A stretch of DNA of 52,360 bases from the NCBI RefSeq assembly GCF_039525035.1, contig NZ_BAAAHE010000010.1:1-52360 (forward strand). The letters are read 5' to 3'. This DNA is from Sporichthya brevicatena (GTDB taxonomy: Bacteria > Actinomycetota > Actinomycetes > Sporichthyales > Sporichthyaceae). A model generated the notes under the pieces. It was not told the DNA's origin, made no database searches, and saw nothing but the letters and a program-made list of their open reading frames with translations. A program made the translations under genes and the position numbers. Shown here piece after piece: positions 16,384 through 23,561 of the stretch (positions are counted from its first letter, which is position 1; the number at the start of each line of letters is the position of its first letter).

Positions 16384-16498
16384 AGTCGTCGATCATGCCA
16401 GGGGAGAATGGGCGCTGGGTTCGGGTTGGACCGAGCGACCGGTGAGTGCATTTCGTTGCGAGGGTTTTGCCCGGAATGCCACCCGATCGACGGTGGTG

Positions 16499-17083
16499 TC
16501 AGGCGGGCTCGTGCTCGGCACAGTTCACCCGCAACTCGCGCACGGCCAGCGGCGTTCCGAGCAGGTCGCAGTGGTGCACCACCCCGTCCGTGCGATGGAA
16601 GCGGCAGGTGGTGCAGGTCCGCGCCACGGTGATCGCGCCGGAGTCGACGAGGCGGCCGATCACCGAGAGCAGGGCTTCCAGCGTCGCCTCCTGGGCAGAG
16701 ATCGGCAGCGCCGCGACGGCGAGACCGAACTCGCCGTCGCGGCGCGCGACCTCGGCCGCGAGTGCCCGGCCCGTCGGCGTGACCGCCAGGAAAGATCGGC
16801 GGGAGTCCTGCGGGTCGGGTTGCCGTTGGAGCAGGCCCTTCCGCTCCAGCGCGCGTACGGAATCCGTCGCGGTCGGTTGGCTGACACCGACCTCGGTCGC
16901 CAGCAGTCCGACGTAGGGCGGCGGCGGGGCGCCGCCGGCCAACGTCACGAGCAGTTCGACCTGAAGTGGCGTCAGACCGTGATCGGTGGCGATCGCCTGT
17001 CGCTGCGTTCGGCGCGCGTGCGCGATCCGGTCGAGCGCCGCGGTGATCTTTCCCGGCAGGTCGCCGGCCCGGTCCGGGGTCAC
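16499..17083 (-). CDS. MarR-family regulator with C-terminal Cys4 cluster
   Basis: 194 residues. The winged helix spans roughly residues 35-110 (LTPLQVELLVTLAG, recognition helix VSQPTATDSVRALERKG, wing DPQDSRRSFLAVTPTG). After it comes an unusual tail with C157-x2-C160, C172 and C188 plus nearby His residues (RFH, VHHC, CAEH). Four Cys in this spacing could bind Zn or an Fe-S cluster and make the regulator redox- or NO-responsive; that is inference. It follows the protoglobin gene by 7 bases, so both are probably transcribed from the promoter at 17721-17749, which contains a palindrome. Confidence 0.85.
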   Translation of the reverse strand: MTPDRAGDLPGKITAALDRIAHARRTQRQAIATDHGLTPLQVELLVTLAGGAPPPPYVGLLATEVGVSQPTATDSVRALERKGLLQRQPDPQDSRRSFLAVTPTGRALAAEVARRDGEFGLAVAALPISAQEATLEALLSVIGRLVDSGAITVARTCTTCRFHRTDGVVHHCDLLGTPLAVRELRVNCAEHEPA

Positions 17084-17090
17084 CGCCGAA

Positions 17091-17714
17091 TCACCATGTC
17101 GTGGGACTGTACGGCCGTGCCCAGAGCGCGACCGAGAGGGTCACCGCCTTCATCCACGCGTGGTACATCGTGTCGACGGCCGCCGGGTCGGACTCGCCGT
17201 TGGTCAGGAAGTCGCGGATGGTGACCGTGATCGGCACGATGAGCGCGATCAGGTGACGCAGGGGTACGTAGGCCGACGTCGAGTCCACGCCGTCGGTGCG
17301 GTTCTTCTTGGTGGTGTGGTGTCGGACGGCGATCTCGTCCTGGTAGGCCAGCCACCGGGCGTCGTGGTCGCGCGTGCAGAGGTCGGCGATCCACTGGCCG
17401 AACCGGCCGCGGACGTCGGCGAGATAGGCGGCATCGGGGGCTCCGTCCGCTCCCGCGAACGTCGCCACGAGATGCGGATTGGCGCCGACGAACCCGTACC
17501 AGACATCGAGGATCGCCTCGGTCTGCGGGACCAGAATGTCGGCCGCCCGGCGGAGAGCGGCGGCGTCGGCGTCGGACCACAGTACGGAGGCGTGCAGGGC
17601 GGCGAGGTCGCCACGAGTGACGCCGGACGCCGCGAGGGCCGGGTCGTCGTAGGTGTAGCCGGAGAGGGCGCTGTTCACGAGAGGGCTCCGATCGGAGGGA
17701 ACGGGAGGAGTCAC
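17091..17714 (-). CDS. protoglobin-family haem protein
   Basis: 207 residues matching the protoglobin (globin-coupled-sensor-like) fold. It has an N-terminal GYTYDDP, a central WYGFVGANPHLVATF, the block WLAYQDEIAVRHHTTKKN with the probable proximal haem His (H132 or H133), and LRHLIALIVPITVTIRDFL. Protoglobins bind O2, CO or NO. There is no signalling domain, so output may pass through the MarR partner. The GTG at 17714 fits a leaderless transcript from the -10 at 17721-17726. An internal GTG at 17678 has GGAG upstream and is the alternative start. Confidence 0.85.
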   Translation of the reverse strand: MTPPVPSDRSPLVNSALSGYTYDDPALAASGVTRGDLAALHASVLWSDADAAALRRAADILVPQTEAILDVWYGFVGANPHLVATFAGADGAPDAAYLADVRGRFGQWIADLCTRDHDARWLAYQDEIAVRHHTTKKNRTDGVDSTSAYVPLRHLIALIVPITVTIRDFLTNGESDPAAVDTMYHAWMKAVTLSVALWARPYSPTTW

Positions 17715-17720
17715 CTCTGT

Positions 17721-17749
17721 TAAATATAGGAGTCCTATGCAATTGTCCA
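17721..17749 (-). promoter_or_regulatory. protoglobin-MarR promoter with palindromic operator
   Basis: On the minus strand a -35 TGGACA (17744-17749), a 17-base spacer and a -10 TATTTA (17721-17726) place transcription start at or next to the GTG of the protoglobin gene. The perfect palindrome ATAGGA-G-TCCTAT (17726-17738) sits between the two hexamers, an ideal position for repression by the MarR protein encoded in the same operon. The same -35 hexamer precedes rpoB in this window. Confidence 0.6.
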
Positions 17750-17759
17750 GATGGCGGAG

Positions 17760-17781
17760 CCGCCGGGTGTGTTCCCGGCGG
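17760..17781 (-). terminator. hairpin at end of polyketide synthase operon
   Basis: CCGCCGGG pairs perfectly with CCCGGCGG around a 6-base loop, 13 bases past the hydrolase stop codon on the minus strand. There is no T-run. It separates the synthase operon from the protoglobin promoter. Confidence 0.5.
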
Positions 17782-17793
17782 GTCAGTGCGTCG

Positions 17794-18603
17794 TCAGCGC
17801 AGGCAGGGCCCGGATGCCTGGGCCGCGAGCCACTCCGTGACGATCTCCCGCACCTGCGGCGTCGCGTCCATCAGCACGGAGTGCCCCACGCCCTCGACGA
17901 CCGTGAGGGTGGCGTGCGGCAGCAGGTCCTCGAGCTGGCGCCGGTAGTCCGGGACGTCGGACTTCTCGCCGTAGATCGCCCGGATCGGCATGCGCAGGGA
18001 CCGGAGCCGGTCGCGCTCGATCGGACGCGCCTTGGTCAGGTCCGGGTAGAAGCTCGTGTGGTTCGCGAGGTCGGTGAGGGCGTCCATCATCTTGACGACC
18101 TTGCGCCCGAACCGGCGGATCCAGGCCTGGAGGTTCTCCTCGCCCATCTCCGCGACGACGGCCTCGACGCGCTGGCGCTCGGCGGCGATCTGCTCGGCCC
18201 AGCCGTCCACGTTGAAGTGAGCCTCAATCAGAACCAGGCTCGCGACCCGCTCGGGGTGGTCGACGGCGAAGTCGAGCGCGATGGTTCCGCCGTAGCTGTT
18301 GCCGACCAGGTGCACCGGGGTGGAGATCTCCAGGGCGTCCAGCACCCCGGTCAGGTCCGCGATGGAGTCCTCCATCGTGTAGCCGGTGCGCGGCCGCTCC
18401 GTGTCGCCGTGGCCGCGCAGGTCGTAGAGCACGCACTCGGCGCCGGTCTTCGCGACCGCCCCCGCGACCGTGTAGTAGAAGCTGGCCATGTTGTCCATGC
18501 CGAGGCCGTGCAGGAACACGACCGGCGGCGCCGTGCGCTCACCGGTCGGGCGGTTGAGGTGCTGGACGTGGAACCGCACCCCGTTCGCGATCACTTCGGG
18601 CAT
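17794..18603 (-). CDS. alpha/beta hydrolase, likely thioesterase or esterase of the synthase operon
   Basis: 269 residues. Oxyanion region FLHGLGMDN, nucleophile elbow GNSYGG with Ser103, acid Asp216 (YGEKSD) and catalytic His241 (GVGHSVLMD) complete the triad. It lies last in the four-gene synthase operon, 17 bases after the free ACP. Neither synthase protein has a thioesterase domain, so this enzyme may release or hydrolyse the product. Other roles, such as editing or ester formation, cannot be excluded. Confidence 0.85.
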   Translation of the reverse strand: MPEVIANGVRFHVQHLNRPTGERTAPPVVFLHGLGMDNMASFYYTVAGAVAKTGAECVLYDLRGHGDTERPRTGYTMEDSIADLTGVLDALEISTPVHLVGNSYGGTIALDFAVDHPERVASLVLIEAHFNVDGWAEQIAAERQRVEAVVAEMGEENLQAWIRRFGRKVVKMMDALTDLANHTSFYPDLTKARPIERDRLRSLRMPIRAIYGEKSDVPDYRRQLEDLLPHATLTVVEGVGHSVLMDATPQVREIVTEWLAAQASGPCLR

Positions 18604-18620
18604 GGAGGTGTCTCGGCTCG

Positions 18621-18917
18621 TCAGTTGCGAACGCTGAGCACGTACTCGACGACGGTGCCCACGCGCATCTCGATGATCTCGTCCAGGTCCTTGTCGGCGA
18701 GGAAGCCCGCGAAGTCGACGTCGCCGCCGTAGTGCTCGGTGAGCTTCGCGCCGAACTTCACGAACTCGATCGACTCCATCTCGAGGTCGTCCTCGAACGA
18801 GGTGTCCATCCCGATCTCGAGGTCGAGCAGGTACTCCTCGCCGATGGTCTCGGTGATGAGCCGGCGCACGACATCGAGAACCTCCGCCTCGGCGGTGGTG
18901 CGTGCGTCGACAGTCAT
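18621..18917 (-). CDS. free acyl carrier protein
   Basis: 98 residues, strongly acidic, with an ACP-like four-helix pattern. The phosphopantetheine attachment Ser lies in DDLEMESIEF (the usual DSL is ESI). GAGGAG precedes the ATG. The open frame continues upstream but loses ACP character, so the ATG at 18917 was chosen. It sits 26 bases downstream of the synthase that carries a built-in phosphopantetheinyl transferase, which could activate it. It may receive the chain from, or deliver a starter to, the megasynthase. Confidence 0.85.
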   Translation of the reverse strand: MTVDARTTAEAEVLDVVRRLITETIGEEYLLDLEIGMDTSFEDDLEMESIEFVKFGAKLTEHYGGDVDFAGFLADKDLDEIIEMRVGTVVEYVLSVRN

Positions 18918-18943
18918 GGCGGTCTCCTCGAAGTGCGGGCAGT

Positions 18944-21900
18944 TCATGATCCCAGGTTCGTTCCCAGGATGTCGGATTCTCTCGTCCAGCCGACGGCGTA
19001 CGGGACCGGAAGTTCGCCGGAACGGGTGCTCACCCACCGTCCGTTCCCGTCCACAACGACCAGCAACCGGTCGTTTTCGACACGGGTCACCACGAACCGG
19101 GCAGGGCGCCCACCGAGGCCCGTTCCCGCCGCTTTCGCCACCGCCTCCTTGGCGGTCCAGAACCGGGTGACCCACGCGGCCCGGACGGCCGGGTCGCCCC
19201 CGGCCGGGGCGACGGTCTCCAGCAGCTCCCGTTCGGACTCGGTGAGCAGGGCGGCCTCGGCCGGGGCGTCGGCCACGAGCTCGAGGTCGATCCCCACCCC
19301 GCCGGGGCCGGAGCCGGCGAGGGCGGCGGCGAACGGACCCGAGTGCGCGAGCGAGAGACTCACGCCCTCACCGGGGCCGGTCGCGTAGGGCGCGCCGAGG
19401 CTGTCGTTCCCGATCCCGACCTCGGCCGGGTAGATCGGGCCGTGCCCGGCGGCCCAGCGGTGGGCGCGTACGGCGTCCTTCGCGGCGATGCGGCCGAGCA
19501 GCCAGTGCCGCGCCGCGCGCGGGGTCCGGCCGGCGAGCTCGTTCTCCTCGGCGGGCGCGAGGTACTGACGGCGAGCCAGGTCCCGGGCGACCGGGTCGGT
19601 CCACGGCTCGACGAGCAGGAACCAGCCGCCGGGCTGTTCCTGCGCGAGCGTCGACGTCGCCGGGCGGCGGAACGCCTCGACGGTCACCGGGTCGCCCTCC
19701 AGGCGTCGGTCCGTCCAGCCGGTGACGTGGCACCACAGGTTGCCGGCGCCGTCGCGCAGCTCCAGATCGGCGACGACCTCGACGTCCGTCGCCGACCGAA
19801 CGCGAACGACCGTCGCGTACGTGGCACCGACCGCCGGGGGCGGGCCGAAGAAGCTGACCGAGCCGATCGTCGCGGGCAGCACGAGCGAGTTCTCGGGGTG
19901 GATCGCGACCCAGTACCCGAGCAGCTGGCCCGCGGCGTCGAGCAGCGAGCCCGGCGCGGGCAGCTCGGCCACGACGCCCCGGACGCCGTCGTCGGCGATC
20001 GCCGTGAGCTCCCGGACGCCCTGGAACTCCGGGCCGTGGAACATCCACCGCTCGGAGTACAGCCCGCGGCCGTCGGTCGCGGGCGCGCGCTCCCTGGTCA
20101 GCGGGGCGTCCCGCAGCGCCGGAGCCGCGGGGTAGTCGTCGGCGAGCAGCACCGTCGCTCGGGCGTAGGTCTCGACGGGGCCGTCCCCGACCGAGCCGTC
20201 CACGACGACGGAGACGACCGTCAGGTCCGCCCCGCCGTTCTCCCGCGGCTGCTCGGTCGCGGTGATGCGCAGCGCGACCTCGGGCTCGACCGCCAGTGGC
20301 CGCAGGGCGCGCACCCCCCGCACGCCGGTGACCACTCGCTCCGGGACCAGCGCCGCCGCGGCCTCGACGATCAGCGCGATCGTCCCCGTCATCGGCACGA
20401 TCGGGTACCGCGCCCCCGCCGGCGCCTCCGCCGGAGCCTGCAGCAGCGCGTGGTCCGTGAGGTACGGGTCGCTCCCCAGCGACATCCGCCGCTCCGTCAC
20501 CGCGCTCCGCGGCCCGCGGTCTCCCCGGCCGCCCTCTCCCCGAAAGTGCACTCCAGCACCCGGATTTTGCGTTCCGGGGTGCTGTGCTGCGCTTTCGGGA
20601 GAAGGGCGACGGTGCTGGGCTGCGCTTTCGGGGGACGCGGCGGCGAGGACGTCCGCCGCGGCGGAGTTCACCTCCGCGACGAAGGCCCGGAACTCGTCCG
20701 CGACCGCCCCACTCCTGGAGATGACATCTCCACCGACGGGGCCGATTCCGCTGGAGATGACATCTCCACCGGGGGCGGCGCCGGGGGGCGTCGGGGGTGT
20801 GAGGGTCGGGCGGTCGTCGCCCAGGCGGAGCAAGGGGGCCCCGAGCGCGAGCGGGACGGCGAGGCCGGGGCGGCGCGGGGCGGCCGGGGTGGGGGCGGGA
20901 TCCTCGGCCGGCTGCTCGGCGGCGAGGCGGGAGAAGCGGGGGGCGGCGCCCTCGGCCCACAGCGCGGCGGCGACGCGGCGGAGCTGCTCGAGGCCCGACC
21001 GCTTCGGGATGTTCGCGCTGATCACCAGGTGCGGGGTGGCGGGGTTGTCGAGGGTGTCCTCGACGAAGCCCGGGAGGCTGCCGGTCCCGACCTGGACGAA
21101 CGCGCGGACGCCCTCGGCGTACAGCCGCTGGATCAGCGGGCCGAACAGGACGGGCTCGACGAGGTTGCGCAGCAGCATCGACCGGACCTCGGCCTCCTCG
21201 GCCGGGTACGGGGCGACGGTCGTCGCCGACCACAGCGGCACGGAGACCTGACGCAGCGTCAGCCCGGCGATGAAGTCGCGGGTCGGCCCGAGGTACGGCT
21301 CCAGGTAGGGGGTGTGGAAGCCGGACTTGAACGGCAGCAGCGACCCGGCGACCCCCCGCTCGCGCAGGCGGTCGAGCGCGACGTCCACCTGGGCCTGCTC
21401 GCCGCAGATGATCGACTGGTGCGGGCAGTTGTCGTGGGAGAGCACGACGCGCTCCAGGCCCGCGATGGCCTCGACGGCGACCGACGCCCCGCACCCGAGC
21501 ACCGCGAACACCAGGTCCGGCACGCCGGGGCCGGAGTCGAACGCGCGGGTCGAGTCGGCGAACTCCTCGAACGGGGCGCCGCCCGCGGCGATCAGCGCGC
21601 TCCACTCACCGATGCTGTGGCCGGCGACGACGTCCGGGCGGATGTCCATCGCCCGCAGCGCGCGGTCCAGCAGCCGCCCGACGCCGGCGAGCTCCAGCCC
21701 GCGCCGACCGAGCCCGGCGTCCGCCGCGCTGCGGACCGGCGGCAGGCCGAAGTGGGCGGCGACGTCGTCCACGCGCGGGGAGAAGACCTCCTCCAGGCCG
21801 GGGAACAGGAACGCGACGCGGCCTCCGCCGGGGCCGAGCAGTGGGGACGTCGAGAACCACACGTCGTTGCGGCCGCGCCAGGGTCGCCCCTGCGCCACGA

Positions 21901-23554
21901 CCTTGCGGGCCAGCGCCAGCCGCTTCGCGTCCGGGTTGACGATCGCGAGCCGGGCGGGCCCACCGACCGGCGGCGCCCAGGTGTCGTCGCGCGCCAGCAG
22001 GACGTCGTCGGCGGCGTCGAGCTGGGCGGCGATCGCCGTCGCGTCCGCGCCGGTGAACAGCAGCACCTTCTCCGCCGTCGCGTCCGCCACGTCGGACGTC
22101 CCGCCGGACGACGCGAGGTAGGCGGGGGAGTCGCTGCTGCGGAGTTCCTCGAGGACGACGTGGGCGTTGATGCCGCCGAAGCCGAAGGCGTTGACGCCGG
22201 CGCGGCGGGGGCCGTCGGCCTCCCACTCCTGCAACGCGGTGACGGGGGCGAAGCGGGTCCCCTCGAGCGCCGGGTGCGGGTCGTCGCAGTGCAGCGTCGG
22301 AGGCAGGAAGCCGCCGGAGACGGCGAGCGCGGCCTTGATCAGGCCGGCGGCGCCGGCGGCGGGCATGGCGTGCCCGATCATCGACTTCACCGAGCCGATG
22401 CCGATGTCGGGGCCGCCGGCGGACGGTCCGAAGACCTCGGTGAGCGAGGCGAGTTCGGTCGCGTCACCGGCGACCGTGGCCGTCCCGTGCGCCTCGATGA
22501 GACCGACGGACCCCGGCGTGCGCGGGTCGACGCCCGCCGCGGCCCACGCGGCGTTCATCGCCGCGACCTGACCGGCGGACTGAGGGGCCATCAGGCTGGC
22601 CGCGCGACCGTCGCCGGCGACCCCGGTCCCGCGGATGACGGCGTAGACCCGCTCGTCGTCGCGGACGTCGGCGAGCCGCTTCAGCACGACGACGGCGGTG
22701 CCCTCACCGATGAGGATCCCGTCCGCGCCCCGGTGGAACGGCCGGATCCGCTCGCTCGGCGAGAGCGCGCCGAGCAGGTTGAAGCCCGACCAGAACGTGA
22801 TGTCGTGGCAGTGGTGCACGCCGCCGGCGAGGACGACGTCGCACCGGCCCGAGGCGAGGTCGCGCACCGCGTGGTCGACGGCGATCAGCGACGACGCGCA
22901 GGCGGCGTCCACCGTGTACGCCGGCCCCGCGAGGTCGAGGCGGTTCGCGGTCCGGGAGGCGACGAGGTTCGGCACCATCAGGTCGATGCCGGACTCCTCG
23001 CGGAGCTCGCCGGCGCGGGCGGAGAACGAGGCCCGCACCGACTCCAGCTGCTCGTCCGAGATGCCTGGCATCAGCTCGCGGAGGGTGGCGACGAGCTGGT
23101 TCGCGGTGCGGACGCGGTCGACGAACCGCGCCATGCCCGCGTTGAAGTAGCCGCCGCGCCCCAGCACGATGCCGACCTTGCGCCGGTCGCCGAGGGCGTC
23201 GGGCCCGCCGGCGTCGTCGATCGCGGCGGCGGCGGTGGCCAGCGCGACCAGTTGCTCGGCCTCGATGTCCCCGACGGCCATCGGCATGATGCCGAAGCGC
23301 ATCGGGTCGATCGTCACCTCGCCGACGAAGCCGCCCCGCCGGCAGTACATCCGGTCGCCGGGGCGCGTCTTGGCCGCGCCGGGATCGTAGAACTCGGGAT
23401 CCCACCGCGAGGCGGGGACGTCGGTGATGGCGTCCACCCCGGCGCGCAGGTTCTCGCGATAGGTGGCGAGGTCGGGCGCACCGGGTAGCACGGCCGCCAT
23501 CCCGACGATGGCTACCGCGGTCCCCCCTGTGCTGTCAGTCGTCGACTGACGCAT
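18944..23554 (-). CDS. KS-AT-DH-PPTase polyketide/PUFA-like synthase subunit
   Basis: About 1536 residues. The ketosynthase (about 15-460) has active-site Cys in VDAACASSL (about residue 220) and His blocks EAHGTAT and GHAMPAAG. The acyltransferase (about 580-860) has GHSIGEW (about 645). A repeat-rich linker covers about 929-1005. The dehydratase of double hot-dog type has YLTDHALL, FHGPEFQG (about 1171) and GSLLDAAGQLLGYW. A C-terminal Sfp-like phosphopantetheinyl transferase has GVGIDLEL and FWTAKEAVAKAAGTGLGG. No ACP is present in this chain. The ATG at 23554 was chosen; an in-frame GTG at 23581 would overlap the upstream stop. It is the second gene of the operon and should work with the NMO-KS-AT-ACP2-KR protein. 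Confidence 0.9.
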   Translation of the reverse strand: MRQSTTDSTGGTAVAIVGMAAVLPGAPDLATYRENLRAGVDAITDVPASRWDPEFYDPGAAKTRPGDRMYCRRGGFVGEVTIDPMRFGIMPMAVGDIEAEQLVALATAAAAIDDAGGPDALGDRRKVGIVLGRGGYFNAGMARFVDRVRTANQLVATLRELMPGISDEQLESVRASFSARAGELREESGIDLMVPNLVASRTANRLDLAGPAYTVDAACASSLIAVDHAVRDLASGRCDVVLAGGVHHCHDITFWSGFNLLGALSPSERIRPFHRGADGILIGEGTAVVVLKRLADVRDDERVYAVIRGTGVAGDGRAASLMAPQSAGQVAAMNAAWAAAGVDPRTPGSVGLIEAHGTATVAGDATELASLTEVFGPSAGGPDIGIGSVKSMIGHAMPAAGAAGLIKAALAVSGGFLPPTLHCDDPHPALEGTRFAPVTALQEWEADGPRRAGVNAFGFGGINAHVVLEELRSSDSPAYLASSGGTSDVADATAEKVLLFTGADATAIAAQLDAADDVLLARDDTWAPPVGGPARLAIVNPDAKRLALARKVVAQGRPWRGRNDVWFSTSPLLGPGGGRVAFLFPGLEEVFSPRVDDVAAHFGLPPVRSAADAGLGRRGLELAGVGRLLDRALRAMDIRPDVVAGHSIGEWSALIAAGGAPFEEFADSTRAFDSGPGVPDLVFAVLGCGASVAVEAIAGLERVVLSHDNCPHQSIICGEQAQVDVALDRLRERGVAGSLLPFKSGFHTPYLEPYLGPTRDFIAGLTLRQVSVPLWSATTVAPYPAEEAEVRSMLLRNLVEPVLFGPLIQRLYAEGVRAFVQVGTGSLPGFVEDTLDNPATPHLVISANIPKRSGLEQLRRVAAALWAEGAAPRFSRLAAEQPAEDPAPTPAAPRRPGLAVPLALGAPLLRLGDDRPTLTPPTPPGAAPGGDVISSGIGPVGGDVISRSGAVADEFRAFVAEVNSAAADVLAAASPESAAQHRRPSPESAAQHPGTQNPGAGVHFRGEGGRGDRGPRSAVTERRMSLGSDPYLTDHALLQAPAEAPAGARYPIVPMTGTIALIVEAAAALVPERVVTGVRGVRALRPLAVEPEVALRITATEQPRENGGADLTVVSVVVDGSVGDGPVETYARATVLLADDYPAAPALRDAPLTRERAPATDGRGLYSERWMFHGPEFQGVRELTAIADDGVRGVVAELPAPGSLLDAAGQLLGYWVAIHPENSLVLPATIGSVSFFGPPPAVGATYATVVRVRSATDVEVVADLELRDGAGNLWCHVTGWTDRRLEGDPVTVEAFRRPATSTLAQEQPGGWFLLVEPWTDPVARDLARRQYLAPAEENELAGRTPRAARHWLLGRIAAKDAVRAHRWAAGHGPIYPAEVGIGNDSLGAPYATGPGEGVSLSLAHSGPFAAALAGSGPGGVGIDLELVADAPAEAALLTESERELLETVAPAGGDPAVRAAWVTRFWTAKEAVAKAAGTGLGGRPARFVVTRVENDRLLVVVDGNGRWVSTRSGELPVPYAVGWTRESDILGTNLGS
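20534..20602. repeat. large palindromic element inside synthase linker
   Basis: An imperfect inverted repeat of about 30 bases per arm around a 7-base centre (TTTTGCG), flanked by TCTCC and GGAGA. Its outer parts (20539-20560 and 20578-20599) are inverted copies of a 22-base unit starting CCCGAAAG and ending CAGCACC. A third copy of the unit follows at 20611-20632. The element is translated in frame; the two parallel copies give SPESAAQH twice. Confidence 0.75.
20611..20632. repeat. third copy of 22-base repeat unit
   Basis: It matches the unit at 20578-20599 at nearly every base. It lies 33 bases (11 codons) further on, so the reading frame is preserved. Confidence 0.75.
20716..20732. repeat. 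palindrome TGGAGATGACATCTCCA, copy 1
   Basis: A perfect 17-base palindrome with one central base, inside the AT-DH linker of the synthase gene. It encodes GGDVIS on the minus strand. It shares its core with the five-copy array at 35612-35788. Confidence 0.8.
20752..20768. repeat. palindrome TGGAGATGACATCTCCA, copy 2
   Basis: Identical to the copy 36 bases (12 codons) away, also encoding GGDVIS. The spacing preserves the frame. Confidence 0.8.
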
Positions 23555-23561
23555 CGTCGTG

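Noticed and set aside
19343-23488. A 1381-codon plus-strand open frame opposite the second synthase
   Set aside because: It is a low-complexity high-GC shadow; all catalytic motifs are on the minus strand.
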